A stretch of DNA of 42,216 bases from Actinomycetota bacterium. Lineage in GTDB: Bacteria; Actinomycetota; Thermoleophilia; Solirubrobacterales; 70-9. The first letter of the stretch is position 1. Every line of letters starts with the position of its first letter. The translations under genes were made by a program, and so were the position numbers. Positions 8,132 through 16,171 of the stretch are shown piece after piece. Under the pieces are notes generated by a model. That model was not told the DNA's origin and made no database searches. It was given only the letters and a program-made list of their open reading frames with translations. The stretch spans positions 1 to 42,216 of the forward strand of contig VGBV01000006.1 in assembly GCA_016870325.1 (NCBI GenBank), read 5' to 3'.

Positions 8132-8954
8132 GCGCGCTCCCGTGATCGACCTGCAGAGCCATTCCACGGTCTCCGACGGCGAGCTGCCTCCGGCGGAGGT
8201 GGTGCGCGCCGCCGCCGATGCGGGGGTCACGACCCTGGCGCTGACCGATCACGACGCCGTGGACGGCATCCCGGAGGCGTCCGAGGCGGCGAGGGAGGCG
8301 GGCATCGCGCTGGTCCCGGCGGCCGAGATCTCCTGCATCCACTCCTCGATCGACGACCTCCACATGCTCGGCTACTGGATCGACATCGACGCGATGCGGC
8401 CGATCTGCGAGCGCGCCCAGCACGAGCGCGTGACCCGCGCCCGGGAGATCGTCGCCAACCTCAACTCGCTCGGCGTCGAGGTCGACTTCGACGACGCCAT
8501 CGCCCAGGCGGGCGACGCCTCCTCGGTCGGTCGGCCGCACATCGCCAAGGCCGCGGGCACCGAGCCCGACGAGATGAGCGCCTTCTTCGAGGAGTACCTC
8601 GTCCCCGGAGCCAAGGCCTTCGTCTCGCGGCGCTGGCCGACCGCAAACGAGGCCGTGCACCTGATCCGCGAGGCCGGCGGCACGCCGGTGCTCGCCCATC
8701 CCTTCTGGGACATCGACGCGCCCTCCGAGGTCGCAGCACTGATCGCGGACCTCGACCTGGACGGGGTCGAGGTCTTCTACCCCGCGCACGACCGGGCGCG
8801 GACCGAGTTCCTGCTCGGCGTCTGCTCCGAGCGCGGCCTCGCGGCCACGGGGTCCTCCGATTTCCACGGGCCTCATCACAAGATGTTCGACCGGTTCGGC
8901 TCCTATCCCACCTATGACCTCGGCGAGCCGGAGCTTCCGCGCCGGCCCGAGTGA
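8130..8954 (+). CDS. PHP-domain phosphoesterase (TrpH/YciV-like)
   Basis: A 274-residue metal-dependent phosphoesterase of the PHP family. The metal motifs are HSTVSDG near residues 11-17, LTDHD near 38-42, an AEISC block, LAHPFWD around 190 and GSSDFHG near the end. The first metal ligand of the usual HxH pair is Gln here (DLQSHS). Relatives include RNase AM (YciV) and 3',5'-nucleoside bisphosphate (pAp) phosphatases. The product converges on the APS kinase gene; APS kinase makes PAPS, and PAPS-dependent reactions release pAp, so a pAp phosphatase role would fit. That is inference. GTG 8142 is an alternative start favoured by the TAGGAT box at 8126-8131. Confidence 0.85.
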   Translation: MRAPVIDLQSHSTVSDGELPPAEVVRAAADAGVTTLALTDHDAVDGIPEASEAAREAGIALVPAAEISCIHSSIDDLHMLGYWIDIDAMRPICERAQHERVTRAREIVANLNSLGVEVDFDDAIAQAGDASSVGRPHIAKAAGTEPDEMSAFFEEYLVPGAKAFVSRRWPTANEAVHLIREAGGTPVLAHPFWDIDAPSEVAALIADLDLDGVEVFYPAHDRARTEFLLGVCSERGLAATGSSDFHGPHHKMFDRFGSYPTYDLGEPELPRRPE

Positions 8955-8967
8955 GCCGATCCCGATG

Positions 8968-8997
8968 CCGCGCAGCCCGCCTAGGCGGGCTGCGCGG
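8968..8997. terminator. 30-bp perfect palindrome, bidirectional terminator
   Basis: CCGCGCAGCCCGCC (8968-8981) is followed by TA and then its exact reverse complement (8984-8997). It sits between the convergent PHP and cysC genes. The TAG stop codon of cysC lies at its centre, so the last codons of cysC form one arm. A stem of up to 14 GC-rich pairs in RNA from either strand is expected to stop transcription, although there is no T tract. Confidence 0.7.
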
Positions 8998-9532
8998 CCG
9001 GGATCAGCTGGCGCTCCTCGAGCAGGGCGATCAGCTTCGCCGCCGACTCCTCTGCGCTCTCGTTCTCCGTATCGAGCGTGATCTCGGGGCTGAGCGGCTC
9101 CTCGTAGGGATCCGAGACGCCGGTGAACTCCTTGATCTCGCCCGCGAAGGCCTTCTTGTAGAGGCCCTTGACGTCGCGGTCGGCGCAGACCTCGACCGAG
9201 GCCTTGACGAAGACCTCGATGAAGCGGTCGCCCATCGTCTCGCGCGCCTCGTCGCGGATCTCGCGGTAGGGCGAGATGGCGGCGGTGATCACCGGAACGC
9301 CGTTGCGGCTCAGCAGGTCGGCCACGAAGGCGATGCGGCGGATGTTGGTGTCGCGGTCCTCCTTGGAGAAGCCGAGGCCCTTGGAGAGGTTCTCGCGGAC
9401 CACGTCGCCGTCGAGGATCTCGAGATTCGAGCCCCTGGCGCGCAGCTCGTCGGAGACGTGCTTGGAGATGGTCGTCTTGCCGGCCCCGGAGAGACCGGTG
9501 AACCAGAGGGTGAAGCCCTTGTCATTGCTCAT
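8981..9532 (-). CDS. cysC: Adenylylsulfate (APS) kinase
   Basis: Phosphorylates adenosine 5'-phosphosulfate to PAPS using ATP. The 183 residues cover the whole family. The P-loop is GLSGAGKT at 13-20, followed by LDGDVVRENL, the FSKEDRDTNIRR APS-binding segment, ISPYREIRDEAR and the DVKGLYKKAFAGEIKEFTGVSDPYE lid region. It is the last gene of the leftward sulfate assimilation run, 121 bp after sat, with a GAAGGAG about 12 nt before the ATG. Because the reductase here is an APS reductase, the PAPS made is more likely used for sulfation or as a side branch than for reduction (inference). Confidence 0.95.
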   Translation of the reverse strand: MSNDKGFTLWFTGLSGAGKTTISKHVSDELRARGSNLEILDGDVVRENLSKGLGFSKEDRDTNIRRIAFVADLLSRNGVPVITAAISPYREIRDEARETMGDRFIEVFVKASVEVCADRDVKGLYKKAFAGEIKEFTGVSDPYEEPLSPEITLDTENESAEESAAKLIALLEERQLIPAAQPA

Positions 9533-9653
9533 GGAAACGCGTTGCTCCTTCTCGTCTCAGTTGATCTGTGCAGTCCGAAACAAAATCCAGAAGTCTGTTG
9601 CGCGGGGCCTGGGGCGGGGGCAGTGGCGCCGCCGCCCGGTCGCGGGGTGCCGG

Positions 9654-10712
9654 CTAGGCCTTGCTGTAGGCGTCGATCAGGATCTGCGCGACCTCGGGCC
9701 GGCTGAACTCCTGCGGCGGGATCTCGCCGTTGTCGAGCATCTCGCGGACCTTGGTGCCGCTCAGGAAGACGTGGTCCTCGGCCCCGTGCGGGCAGGTCTT
9801 GCCCGAGCCCATTCCCTCGCACCTGTTGCACCAGAAGCTGTGCTCGAAGAACAGCGGCTGGATGCCGAGCTTGTCGATGTCGATCTCGTCGAAGATCTTC
9901 TGGGCGTCGTAGGTGCCGTAGTAGTCGCCGACGCCGGCGTGGTCGCGGCCGACGATGAAGTGGGTGGCGCCGTAGTTGCGCCGCGCGATCGCGTGCAGCA
10001 CGGCCTCGCGCGGGCCGGCGTAGTGCATCTTCGAGGGGAAGACGTTGAGGATCACCCGGTCGTCGGGGTAGTAGTCCTTCATCAGCACCTCGTAGCACTG
10101 CATGCGGACCTCGGCGGGGATGTCGCCCTCCTTGGTCTTGCCGATCAGCGGGTGGATCATCAGCCCGTCGGTGATCTCGAGCGCCGTCTTGGTCACGTAC
10201 TCGTGGGCCCGGTGGATCGGGTTGCGCGTCTGGAAGGCGACGATGCGCTTCCAGCCGCGCTCTGCGAAGGCCTTCTTGGACTCCTCGGGGGAGAGATAGC
10301 GCTGCATGAAGGCGTCCTCGTGGTCGGGCAGGGCCTTGACCTCGTAGCTGCCGGCGACGCAGCGGGCGCCCTCCTCGTGCAGTGCGGCGACCCCGGGGTG
10401 CTCGGTGTCCGTGGTCAGGTACACCCCCTCGGCCTCGGCGTTGATGTCGCGCTCGAAGATCTCGCTGACCTTCAGCGTGCCGAGCGCCATGCCCTCGTCG
10501 CTGGTGATCTCGACGGTGTCGCCCTCGGAGACCTCGGCGTCGGTCGCGAGGGTGATCGGGATCGGCCAGTACTCGCCGTTCTCGAGGGTCATCCTCTCGA
10601 CGACGCTCTTCCAGTCGGCGGAGCCCTGGGGGCCCGTCAGCGGCGCGAAGCCGCCGTTGCCGATCATCTCGAAGTCGGCGGTCTGTCGTTCGTTCAGTTG
10701 GAGGGATGGCAT
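9654..10712 (-). CDS. sat: Sulfate adenylyltransferase (ATP sulfurylase)
   Basis: Activates sulfate with ATP to give APS and pyrophosphate, the entry step of sulfate assimilation. This is the single-chain Sat type, not CysD/CysN. The 352 residues carry the PUA-like N-terminal domain, the nucleotide motif QTRNPIHRAHE at 161-171, the second motif GRDHAG at 255-260, and a zinc-type cysteine group (Cys295, Cys298, Cys307) in FWCNRCEG..KTCPHG. It lies 136 bp after cysH. It could have its own promoter there, but I see only a weak TACCCT 11 nt before the ATG. Confidence 0.96.
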   Translation of the reverse strand: MPSLQLNERQTADFEMIGNGGFAPLTGPQGSADWKSVVERMTLENGEYWPIPITLATDAEVSEGDTVEITSDEGMALGTLKVSEIFERDINAEAEGVYLTTDTEHPGVAALHEEGARCVAGSYEVKALPDHEDAFMQRYLSPEESKKAFAERGWKRIVAFQTRNPIHRAHEYVTKTALEITDGLMIHPLIGKTKEGDIPAEVRMQCYEVLMKDYYPDDRVILNVFPSKMHYAGPREAVLHAIARRNYGATHFIVGRDHAGVGDYYGTYDAQKIFDEIDIDKLGIQPLFFEHSFWCNRCEGMGSGKTCPHGAEDHVFLSGTKVREMLDNGEIPPQEFSRPEVAQILIDAYSKA

Positions 10713-10805
10713 CGAGCGCGAGAGGGTAGCGATTGTTGATCTCGTTGGTTTTCTTAGTCCAGCTTCGCCATCAGGCGGGGACGCCGGCGGCCGCCTGCAT
10801 CAGTC

Positions 10806-10823
10806 GCGGCCGCAAGCGGCCGC
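10806..10823. other. Perfect GCGGCCGC inverted repeat between cysH and sat
   Basis: GCGGCCGC, AA, GCGGCCGC. Each arm is itself a palindrome, so RNA from either strand can form a tight 8-bp hairpin. It sits 25 bp after the cysH stop inside the sir-cysH-sat-cysC run. It may weaken read-through into sat or protect the upstream mRNA end. It is not followed by a T tract. Confidence 0.45.
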
Positions 10824-10848
10824 TCCCAAGCCTGCGGCCTGGCGACCC

Positions 10849-11580
10849 CTAGCCGTGCAGCCCGCACTCGGTCTTCTCGAGCCCGGCCCAGCGGCCCGCC
10901 CTGGCGTCCTCGCCCTCGGCCGGCCTGCGGGTGCAGTGGGTGCAGCCGATCGAGGGATAGCCCTGGTCGTGCAGCGGGTTGTAGGGGATGTCGTGCTCGG
11001 AGATGTAGTTCCAGACGTCCTTCTCCGACCAGTCGGCCAGCGGGTTCAGCTTCCACAGGCCGAAGCGCTTGTCCCAGGCGAACTTGGGCGCGCCGGCGCG
11101 CGTCTGCGAGTCCTGGCGGCGGATGCCGGAGACCCAGCAGTCGACCGCCGAGAGCGCGGAGCGCATCGGGTCCACCTTGCGGATGCCGCAGCAGGCGTCG
11201 GGGTCGCGGGACCAGAGCTGGTCGCCGTAGAGCCCCGCCTGCTGCTCCAGGGTCATCGAGCTGTAGCGGTGGAAGCTGATCCCGTAGCGCTGCTCGAGCC
11301 GGTCCCTGGTCTCGTAGGTCTCGGGGAAGAGCACGTCGGTGTCGAGGTAGAAGAAGCGCACCTCGGAGTTGATGCTGCTGGCCATGTGCACGGTGACCGA
11401 GCTCGTCTTCTGGAACGAGGCGGCGATGTAGAGCCGCGGGTGGAAGCTGTCGATCGCCCAGGCGAGCGCCTCCTCGGCGCTGGCGTCCTCAAGGTCGGCG
11501 GCCACCGCCTCGGGGTCGAACTGCGGGGTCTCGAGCTCGCGGGTCGGCACGGAGCCGGTCAGTGTGGCAGGAGGGTGCAT
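10849..11580 (-). CDS. cysH: Adenylylsulfate (APS) reductase, [4Fe-4S] assimilatory type
   Basis: Reduces APS to sulfite and AMP with thioredoxin or a similar donor. The 243 residues have the PP-loop-like ATP-pyrophosphatase fold (IAASFQKTSS near 52-61, YLDTDVLFPETYE). They also have the cysteine pattern of the iron-sulfur APS reductases: Cys130-Cys131 in DACCGIRK and Cys213/Cys216 in GCTHCTR to hold the [4Fe-4S] cluster. The catalytic Cys239 lies in the C-terminal KTECGLHG. PAPS-specific enteric CysH proteins lack the four cluster cysteines. It begins 19 nt after the sulfite reductase stop, so the two are co-transcribed. Confidence 0.94.
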   Translation of the reverse strand: MHPPATLTGSVPTRELETPQFDPEAVAADLEDASAEEALAWAIDSFHPRLYIAASFQKTSSVTVHMASSINSEVRFFYLDTDVLFPETYETRDRLEQRYGISFHRYSSMTLEQQAGLYGDQLWSRDPDACCGIRKVDPMRSALSAVDCWVSGIRRQDSQTRAGAPKFAWDKRFGLWKLNPLADWSEKDVWNYISEHDIPYNPLHDQGYPSIGCTHCTRRPAEGEDARAGRWAGLEKTECGLHG

Positions 11581-11599
11581 GGAAATCGGTCGGGCGCCG

Positions 11600-13489
11600 T
11601 CAGACGGCGCACTCTCCTTCGCCGCGCTCGACCTTGTAGGGCTCCGAGCGGTTCCAGTCGATGAAGTGCGTCAGGTTCTCGGCGTTGAACTCGACCGGCA
11701 TCTTCAGGTCGGAGACCTTCTCCTCGAAGACGTCGGTGCCGACGCGCTCGACGAAGTCGTTGAAGGGCTCGCCCTCGTTGCGGTCGGACTCGTACAGGCG
11801 CAGCCAGCGCTCGACCGCGTCGGGAACCCGCTTTGCGGGCAGGCGCGCCTTCAGCCTGTGGCCGTAGAGGACCTCGCCGCCCTCGTAGTTGCCGCCCAGG
11901 TGGGCGATGTAGGCGGGGATCGTCTGCTCGCCGACCTTGATCGAGGCCCCGTAGAAGCCGATGTTGGCGATGTGGTGCTGTGAGCAGCCGTTGGGGCAGC
12001 CCGACATCTTGATGTGGACCCGGCGCGTCAGCGGGTCGTCGATCTCCATCCGCTCGATCCGCTCCTGCACGGCGCGGTTCAGGCCCATCGAGCTGGTGAT
12101 GCCGAGCTTGCAGGAGTCGGTCCCGGGGCAGCTGACGACGTCGGTGATCTCGTCGGCGCCCGGCGCGTTCAGGCCCAGCTCGCCGAGCCGGCGATAGACG
12201 TCGTAGAGGGACTCGTCGCGGACCCAGCGCAGCACGAAGTTCTGCTGCACGGTCGAGCGCGCGGTGTCGCCGCTGAGCTCGCGCATGATCTGGGCAAGAC
12301 CCCGGAACTGCTCGGGGGTGAGGTCGCCGCGGACGACGCGGACCTCGACGCTCGAGAAACCCTCTTGGCGCTGCGCGCGCACGCTGGACTGCTTCCAGCG
12401 CTCGAACTCGCTCGCGTCCCCGTTGGGGCTGCCGGCTGCCTCGGGCACGCCGGGCGCGCGCGCCTCCTCGTCGTCGTCGAACAGCATGTGCTCGACCGCG
12501 AAGTCGCGCTCGGCGACCCAGTCGCCCTGCAGCTCCTCCTCCACCATCTCGCGGAAGGCGTCGATGCCGATCTTGTCGATCAGCACCTTGATCCTGGCGC
12601 GGGCGCGGTTGACGCGCAGCCACTCCTGGCGGTCGAAGATGCGGAAGACGGCCTCGGAGACCTTCAGGTAGTCGCCGTTCTCGACCTCGACGAACTCGTA
12701 CAGCGTGGGGGCGACGCGCGGCATGATCGAGGTGCCGCCGCCGACCCGGATCTCGACGCCCTTGACCTCACCGCGGCCCTCGATCTGCTTGACCCGGGGG
12801 ATGAAGCCGATGTCGTGGATGCCGGTGATCGCGACGTCCTCGTCGGTCGCGGTGAAGGCGGTCTTCACCTTGCGCGGCATCAGCTGCGTGGTCGGGTGGC
12901 GGACGAAGTAGCGCACGTAGGCGACCAGCCAGGGCGTGATGTCGAACAGCTCGCCCTCGCTGACGCCGGCCCAGGGATCGCCGGTGACGTTGCGGACGGT
13001 GTTGCCGCAGCCCTCGCGCGAGGAGAGCCCGACCGAGCTGATCTCGCGGATCAGGTCGGCCATGTCGGCCAGCGGCACGTGGTGGATCTGGATGTTCTGG
13101 CGCGTGGTGATGTGGCCCTTGTTCAGGGGGGCCCAGCGCTCGACCACCTCGGCGAGCATCTCCATCTGCTCGGGGGTGACGCCGCCGAAGGGAAGCTTGA
13201 TCCGCACCATCTGCACGTCGGGCTGGCGCTGGCCGTAGACGCCCTGCTTCAGCCGGAACCCGATGAACTGCTCCTCGGACTGCTCCTCGCGCAGGAAGCT
13301 GGCGGCCTCGGTGTCGAAGTCGTCGAACTCGCGCTCGAGGATCGGGATCGCGTGCCCGGGGACGTTGTCGTAGACCTCGGGGTTCTCGAGCGAGCCGCGC
13401 CCGCGCTTGCCCTCCTGCTTCTTGGTCAGGTCCTGGTCGAGCTCGGGCTTCTTGCCCGCCTGCTGCTCGGGGGTGGAGACGGGCTCCAT
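11600..13489 (-). CDS. Ferredoxin-type sulfite (or nitrite) reductase, sirohaem/[4Fe-4S]
   Basis: A 629-residue sirohaem enzyme for the six-electron reduction of sulfite to sulfide. It has two half-domain repeats: GHITTRQNIQIHH and the RNVTGDPWAG segment in the first half, QQNFVLRW in the second. The cluster/sirohaem cysteines are Cys454 and Cys460 (SCPGTDSCKLG) and Cys498 and Cys502 (SGCPNGCSQH). Nitrite and sulfite reductases share this architecture. The immediate coupling to APS reductase argues for sulfite. It is the first gene of the leftward sulfate assimilation run, and a palindromic element lies about 80 bp upstream. No electron donor gene is nearby. Confidence 0.92.
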   Translation of the reverse strand: MEPVSTPEQQAGKKPELDQDLTKKQEGKRGRGSLENPEVYDNVPGHAIPILEREFDDFDTEAASFLREEQSEEQFIGFRLKQGVYGQRQPDVQMVRIKLPFGGVTPEQMEMLAEVVERWAPLNKGHITTRQNIQIHHVPLADMADLIREISSVGLSSREGCGNTVRNVTGDPWAGVSEGELFDITPWLVAYVRYFVRHPTTQLMPRKVKTAFTATDEDVAITGIHDIGFIPRVKQIEGRGEVKGVEIRVGGGTSIMPRVAPTLYEFVEVENGDYLKVSEAVFRIFDRQEWLRVNRARARIKVLIDKIGIDAFREMVEEELQGDWVAERDFAVEHMLFDDDEEARAPGVPEAAGSPNGDASEFERWKQSSVRAQRQEGFSSVEVRVVRGDLTPEQFRGLAQIMRELSGDTARSTVQQNFVLRWVRDESLYDVYRRLGELGLNAPGADEITDVVSCPGTDSCKLGITSSMGLNRAVQERIERMEIDDPLTRRVHIKMSGCPNGCSQHHIANIGFYGASIKVGEQTIPAYIAHLGGNYEGGEVLYGHRLKARLPAKRVPDAVERWLRLYESDRNEGEPFNDFVERVGTDVFEEKVSDLKMPVEFNAENLTHFIDWNRSEPYKVERGEGECAV

Positions 13490-13566
13490 TGGCTGCGGCT
13501 CTCCTTTCGTGCCCGGCGTCGCTGCGCGGAAGCGTAGTTACCCGGCGTGGGGCCACTCAATCTATC

Positions 13567-13582
13567 AAACCTGATCGAGTTT
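13567..13582. promoter_or_regulatory. Candidate operator upstream of the sulfite reductase operon
   Basis: Read on the minus strand, AAACTCGATCAGGTTT is an imperfect 16-bp dyad: AAAC, GATC and GTTT are symmetric, and only the two 2-bp spacers mismatch. It stands out as an AT-rich patch in otherwise GC-rich DNA, 78-93 bp before the sulfite reductase start, with TAGATT just downstream as a possible -10. It could be the site of a sulfur regulator such as the nearby Rrf2 protein. That link is unproven. Confidence 0.4.
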
Positions 13583-13589
13583 AGGGTGA

Positions 13590-15122
13590 TTATGCTGCGG
13601 CCGTGCCTGCGGCCACGTCCGCGGGCGCCGGGGCGGCGCGCCGGGCCGCGCGGTAGTCGCCGGGGTTGAGGCGGTGGGTGCGGCGCCGGTACTCGAGCCA
13701 GGGGCCGGGCCAGTTGTTGGTGTTGATGCCGGCCTCCGTCACGTACCAGCTGCTGCCACCGCCCCGCACCCACCTCGTGCGCTGCGAGCGCCGCTCGATC
13801 TCCTCGCGCCAGCGCGCCTGCACCTCCGGTCGCAGGTCGATGTAGCGCAGCCCCTGCTCGCGCAGCCGGCGGATGCCGTCGAGGATGTACCGCATCTGGC
13901 ACTCGAGGGTGAAGGGAACCGAGCCCGCGCCGTGGTTGGTGTTGGGGCCGTAGATCACGAACAGGTTCGGGAAGCCGGCCACCGTGATGCCCAGGTACGC
14001 CTCCGGGCGCTCGGCCCAGACCTCGTTCAGCTCGCAGCCGCCGAGCCCCTCGATCCGCATCGGGGCGACGAAGTCGTGGGTCGAGAAGCCGGTGCCCCAG
14101 ACGATCACGTCCGCGGGGCGCTCGACCCCGTCGGGGCCGACGACGCCGGCCTCGGTGATCCGCTGCACCTGGCCCGAGATCAGCTCGACGTTGTCGCGCT
14201 CGAGGGTCGGGTACCAGTCACTCGTGATCAGCACCCGCTTGCAGCCCAGCTCGTAGTCGGGGGTCGTCCGCTCGATCAGGTCGGGATCCGACAGCGCCGC
14301 GCGCCGGTAGTGGTCGCAGAGCCGCTCGAAGGACTCGGCCATCCACTCCGTCCCGGTGAAGGCGCGGGTCGCGAGCTCGTGAAAGGCCCAGGTGGCGTAC
14401 CGCGCCGCCGCGACCCGGGCCGGGAAGCGGCGGAACAGCTCGCGCTCGGCCTCGCTGTAGGCGCGGTCGTTCTTGGGCGCGATCCACGGGGCGGAGCGCT
14501 GGTAGATCGTCAGGCTCCTCACCTCGGGCGCGATCGCCGGCACGAACTGGATCGCGCTGGCGCCGGTGCCGATCACCGCGACGTCCTTCCCGCTGAGGTC
14601 GCAGTCGTGGTCCCACTCGGCCGAGTGGAAGGCCGGGGCCTCGAAGGAGTCCCTGCCGGGGATCGCGGGGACCTGCGGGTTGGTGAGCTGGCCGCAGGCC
14701 GTGATCAGGACGTCGAACTCGTGGCTCTCGCCGTCGGCGGTGGCGAGGGTCCAGCGGCCCGTCGGCTCGTCGAAGCTCGCCGAGTCGGCCTCTATGCCCA
14801 GGCGCAGGTGCGGCTCGAGCCCGAAGTCCCGCATCACCCCCTGTATGTAGGCCTGGATCTCGGCCTGCGGCGCGTAGCGCCGCGACCACTCGTGTCCCGG
14901 CGCGAACGAGAACGAGTAGAGGTGGGAGGGAACGTCGCAGGCGGCGCCGGGATAGGTGTTGGCCCTCCAGACGCCGCCGACCTCCTCGGCCCGCTCGAAG
15001 ATCGTGAAGTCCTCGATCCCCGCCTGCTGCAGGCGCACGGCCATGCCGAGGCCGCCGAAGCCCCCGCCGACGATGCCGACCGAGATCGGACTTCGGTCAC
15101 CGTTGCTGGAACTCGCGGCCAT
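13590..15122 (-). CDS. Flavin-containing monooxygenase, Baeyer-Villiger type
   Basis: A 510-residue FAD/NADPH monooxygenase that inserts oxygen into ketones (Baeyer-Villiger) or oxidises heteroatoms. The FAD-binding Rossmann motif is GIVGGGFGGLG near residues 16-26, followed by VGGVWRANTYPGAACD, typical of this group. The second, NADPH-binding motif is VIGTGASAI. The fingerprint FxGxxxHxxxW is nearly intact: F-E-A-P-A-F-H-S-A-E-W, with Ala for Gly. The start ATG 15122 has AGGAGG at good spacing. It reads in the same direction as the sulfite reductase gene 100 bp downstream. I see no functional link to sulfur metabolism, and the substrate is unknown. Confidence 0.9.
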   Translation of the reverse strand: MAASSSNGDRSPISVGIVGGGFGGLGMAVRLQQAGIEDFTIFERAEEVGGVWRANTYPGAACDVPSHLYSFSFAPGHEWSRRYAPQAEIQAYIQGVMRDFGLEPHLRLGIEADSASFDEPTGRWTLATADGESHEFDVLITACGQLTNPQVPAIPGRDSFEAPAFHSAEWDHDCDLSGKDVAVIGTGASAIQFVPAIAPEVRSLTIYQRSAPWIAPKNDRAYSEAERELFRRFPARVAAARYATWAFHELATRAFTGTEWMAESFERLCDHYRRAALSDPDLIERTTPDYELGCKRVLITSDWYPTLERDNVELISGQVQRITEAGVVGPDGVERPADVIVWGTGFSTHDFVAPMRIEGLGGCELNEVWAERPEAYLGITVAGFPNLFVIYGPNTNHGAGSVPFTLECQMRYILDGIRRLREQGLRYIDLRPEVQARWREEIERRSQRTRWVRGGGSSWYVTEAGINTNNWPGPWLEYRRRTHRLNPGDYRAARRAAPAPADVAAGTAAA

Positions 15123-15187
15123 CCGTCCTCCTTGGAACCTTCGGCGGGACGATGATCACCGTACCAGCGCCGCGGTCGACCCCGAAC

Positions 15188-15835
15188 TCAGAAGCAGATC
15201 GCCTGGGCCTGCAGCGTGAGCGGGCCCGAGCCACCGGGCGGGCCGCCGTTGACCACGGTGTCGACGAAGGTCCTGCCCACGATCCTGCTCTCGGTGTGGA
15301 CCGGGAGCACCGCGGTCCCGGGCGCGAAGGGACTGTAGAAGCCGCCGCCGGACAGCGCCCGCTTCGGCGTCTTCTTGCCCTTCTTCATGCGCCTTTGCGC
15401 CTTCGAACAGCGGGAGGACTCGCTCAAGGCTTCGAGGTGGGGAACAGTGGCCGTGACCTGGTTGTGCCTGAACGCGGGGACCGGGATATCGGTCGCGCAG
15501 TACGCGTGTGCCGTGATCGTCTGGGCGCCCGTTTTGCTGTTCTGGGCCACCACCCGCCAGTTGCGGACGGGCTTGTTCCCCCCGGAGAACGGGCCGCCTC
15601 CGATGCTCTGTTCGGGGATCGGCAGATGGCCCGCTGGCGGGCCGCTGGTCATCTCGAAGCCACCGCTGATCGCCACCGCCTTAGGGGCACAGGCGGCCTC
15701 GACCAGCACGCTCTGACCTTGCCCGCTGGCGAGGGTTGCTGTCGTCGTCACGTCCTTGACCGCGAGGTTCTTGTTGCGGCAGTACGCATATGCGGTCGCC
15801 GCCCCGCTCTCGGCGACGAGCGTCGCCGAGACGTG
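15188..15835 (-). pseudogene. 3' part of secreted beta-repeat protein, after in-frame TAG
   Basis: This frame is the direct continuation of 15836-16138, separated only by TAG 15836-15838. It holds the end of repeat 1 (..TAYAYCRN) and repeats 2 and 3 of a Cys-containing beta repeat of 80-100 residues. Each repeat runs from VTTTA/VTATV through a CP or CSK segment and (A/L)SGGGF to a W or T..VV stretch and (Q)TITAHAYC or LTLQAQAICF. Repeat 3 contains a Lys/Arg-rich insertion. With no signal peptide of its own it could not be exported if started at the internal GTG 15751. It is listed as a pseudogene piece; read-through or sequence error would restore one protein of 316 codons with 15836-16138. 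Confidence 0.6.
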
Positions 15836-16138
15836 CTAAGCCCGCTTGGAGATTCTGTATGACTCGTTCACCACTAGCGCCCCGCTCGCGCCGAAGGGGG
15901 CGGAGAACCCTCCGCTCACGGCCTGCTTGCGCTTCGGGCAGGTCGCGGTCGCCTCCGAGGTTGTGGCGAGAGTCGTGGCCACCGGGCCGATGGCCGTCGC
16001 GGTCACCACCGGCCCAAGCCCTTTCGGCTTGCGCTCGTGTTTCTCGGCCTGGGCGAGAGGGGCGAGGGCGAGCGCGATCGCGCTCACCGAAACCGCGCAA
16101 CACAGCGGACGCCTGCCGGCATGCTGCCCGCTAGCCAT
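15836..16138 (-). pseudogene. 5' part of secreted beta-repeat protein, ending at in-frame TAG
   Basis: 100 codons from ATG 16138 to TAG 15836. Residues 1-31 are a clear signal peptide: basic N-terminus, hydrophobic core AVSVSAIALALAPL, cleavage after AQA. Then comes the first beta repeat (VTATAIGPV..ATCPKRKQAVSGGFSAPF..VVNESYRISKRA). It stops where repeat 2 of the downstream piece has NWRVVAQ, so the TAG falls at the conserved Trp (TGG to TAG is one base). The start is supported by TATATT ending 6 nt before the ATG. The function of such repeats in actinobacterial secreted proteins is unknown. Confidence 0.65.
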
Positions 16139-16144
16139 GCACGG

Positions 16145-16152
16145 AATATACC
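16145..16152. promoter_or_regulatory. Overlapping divergent -10 boxes, repeat protein / cyclodeaminase gene
   Basis: AATATACC on the + strand. The reverse complement of 16145-16150 is TATATT, ending 6 nt before ATG 16138 on the minus strand. TATACC (16147-16152) could serve the gene starting at 16172. The two start codons are only 33 bp apart. Confidence 0.45.
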
Positions 16153-16171
16153 GATCGGCGCGTCTTCGAAT

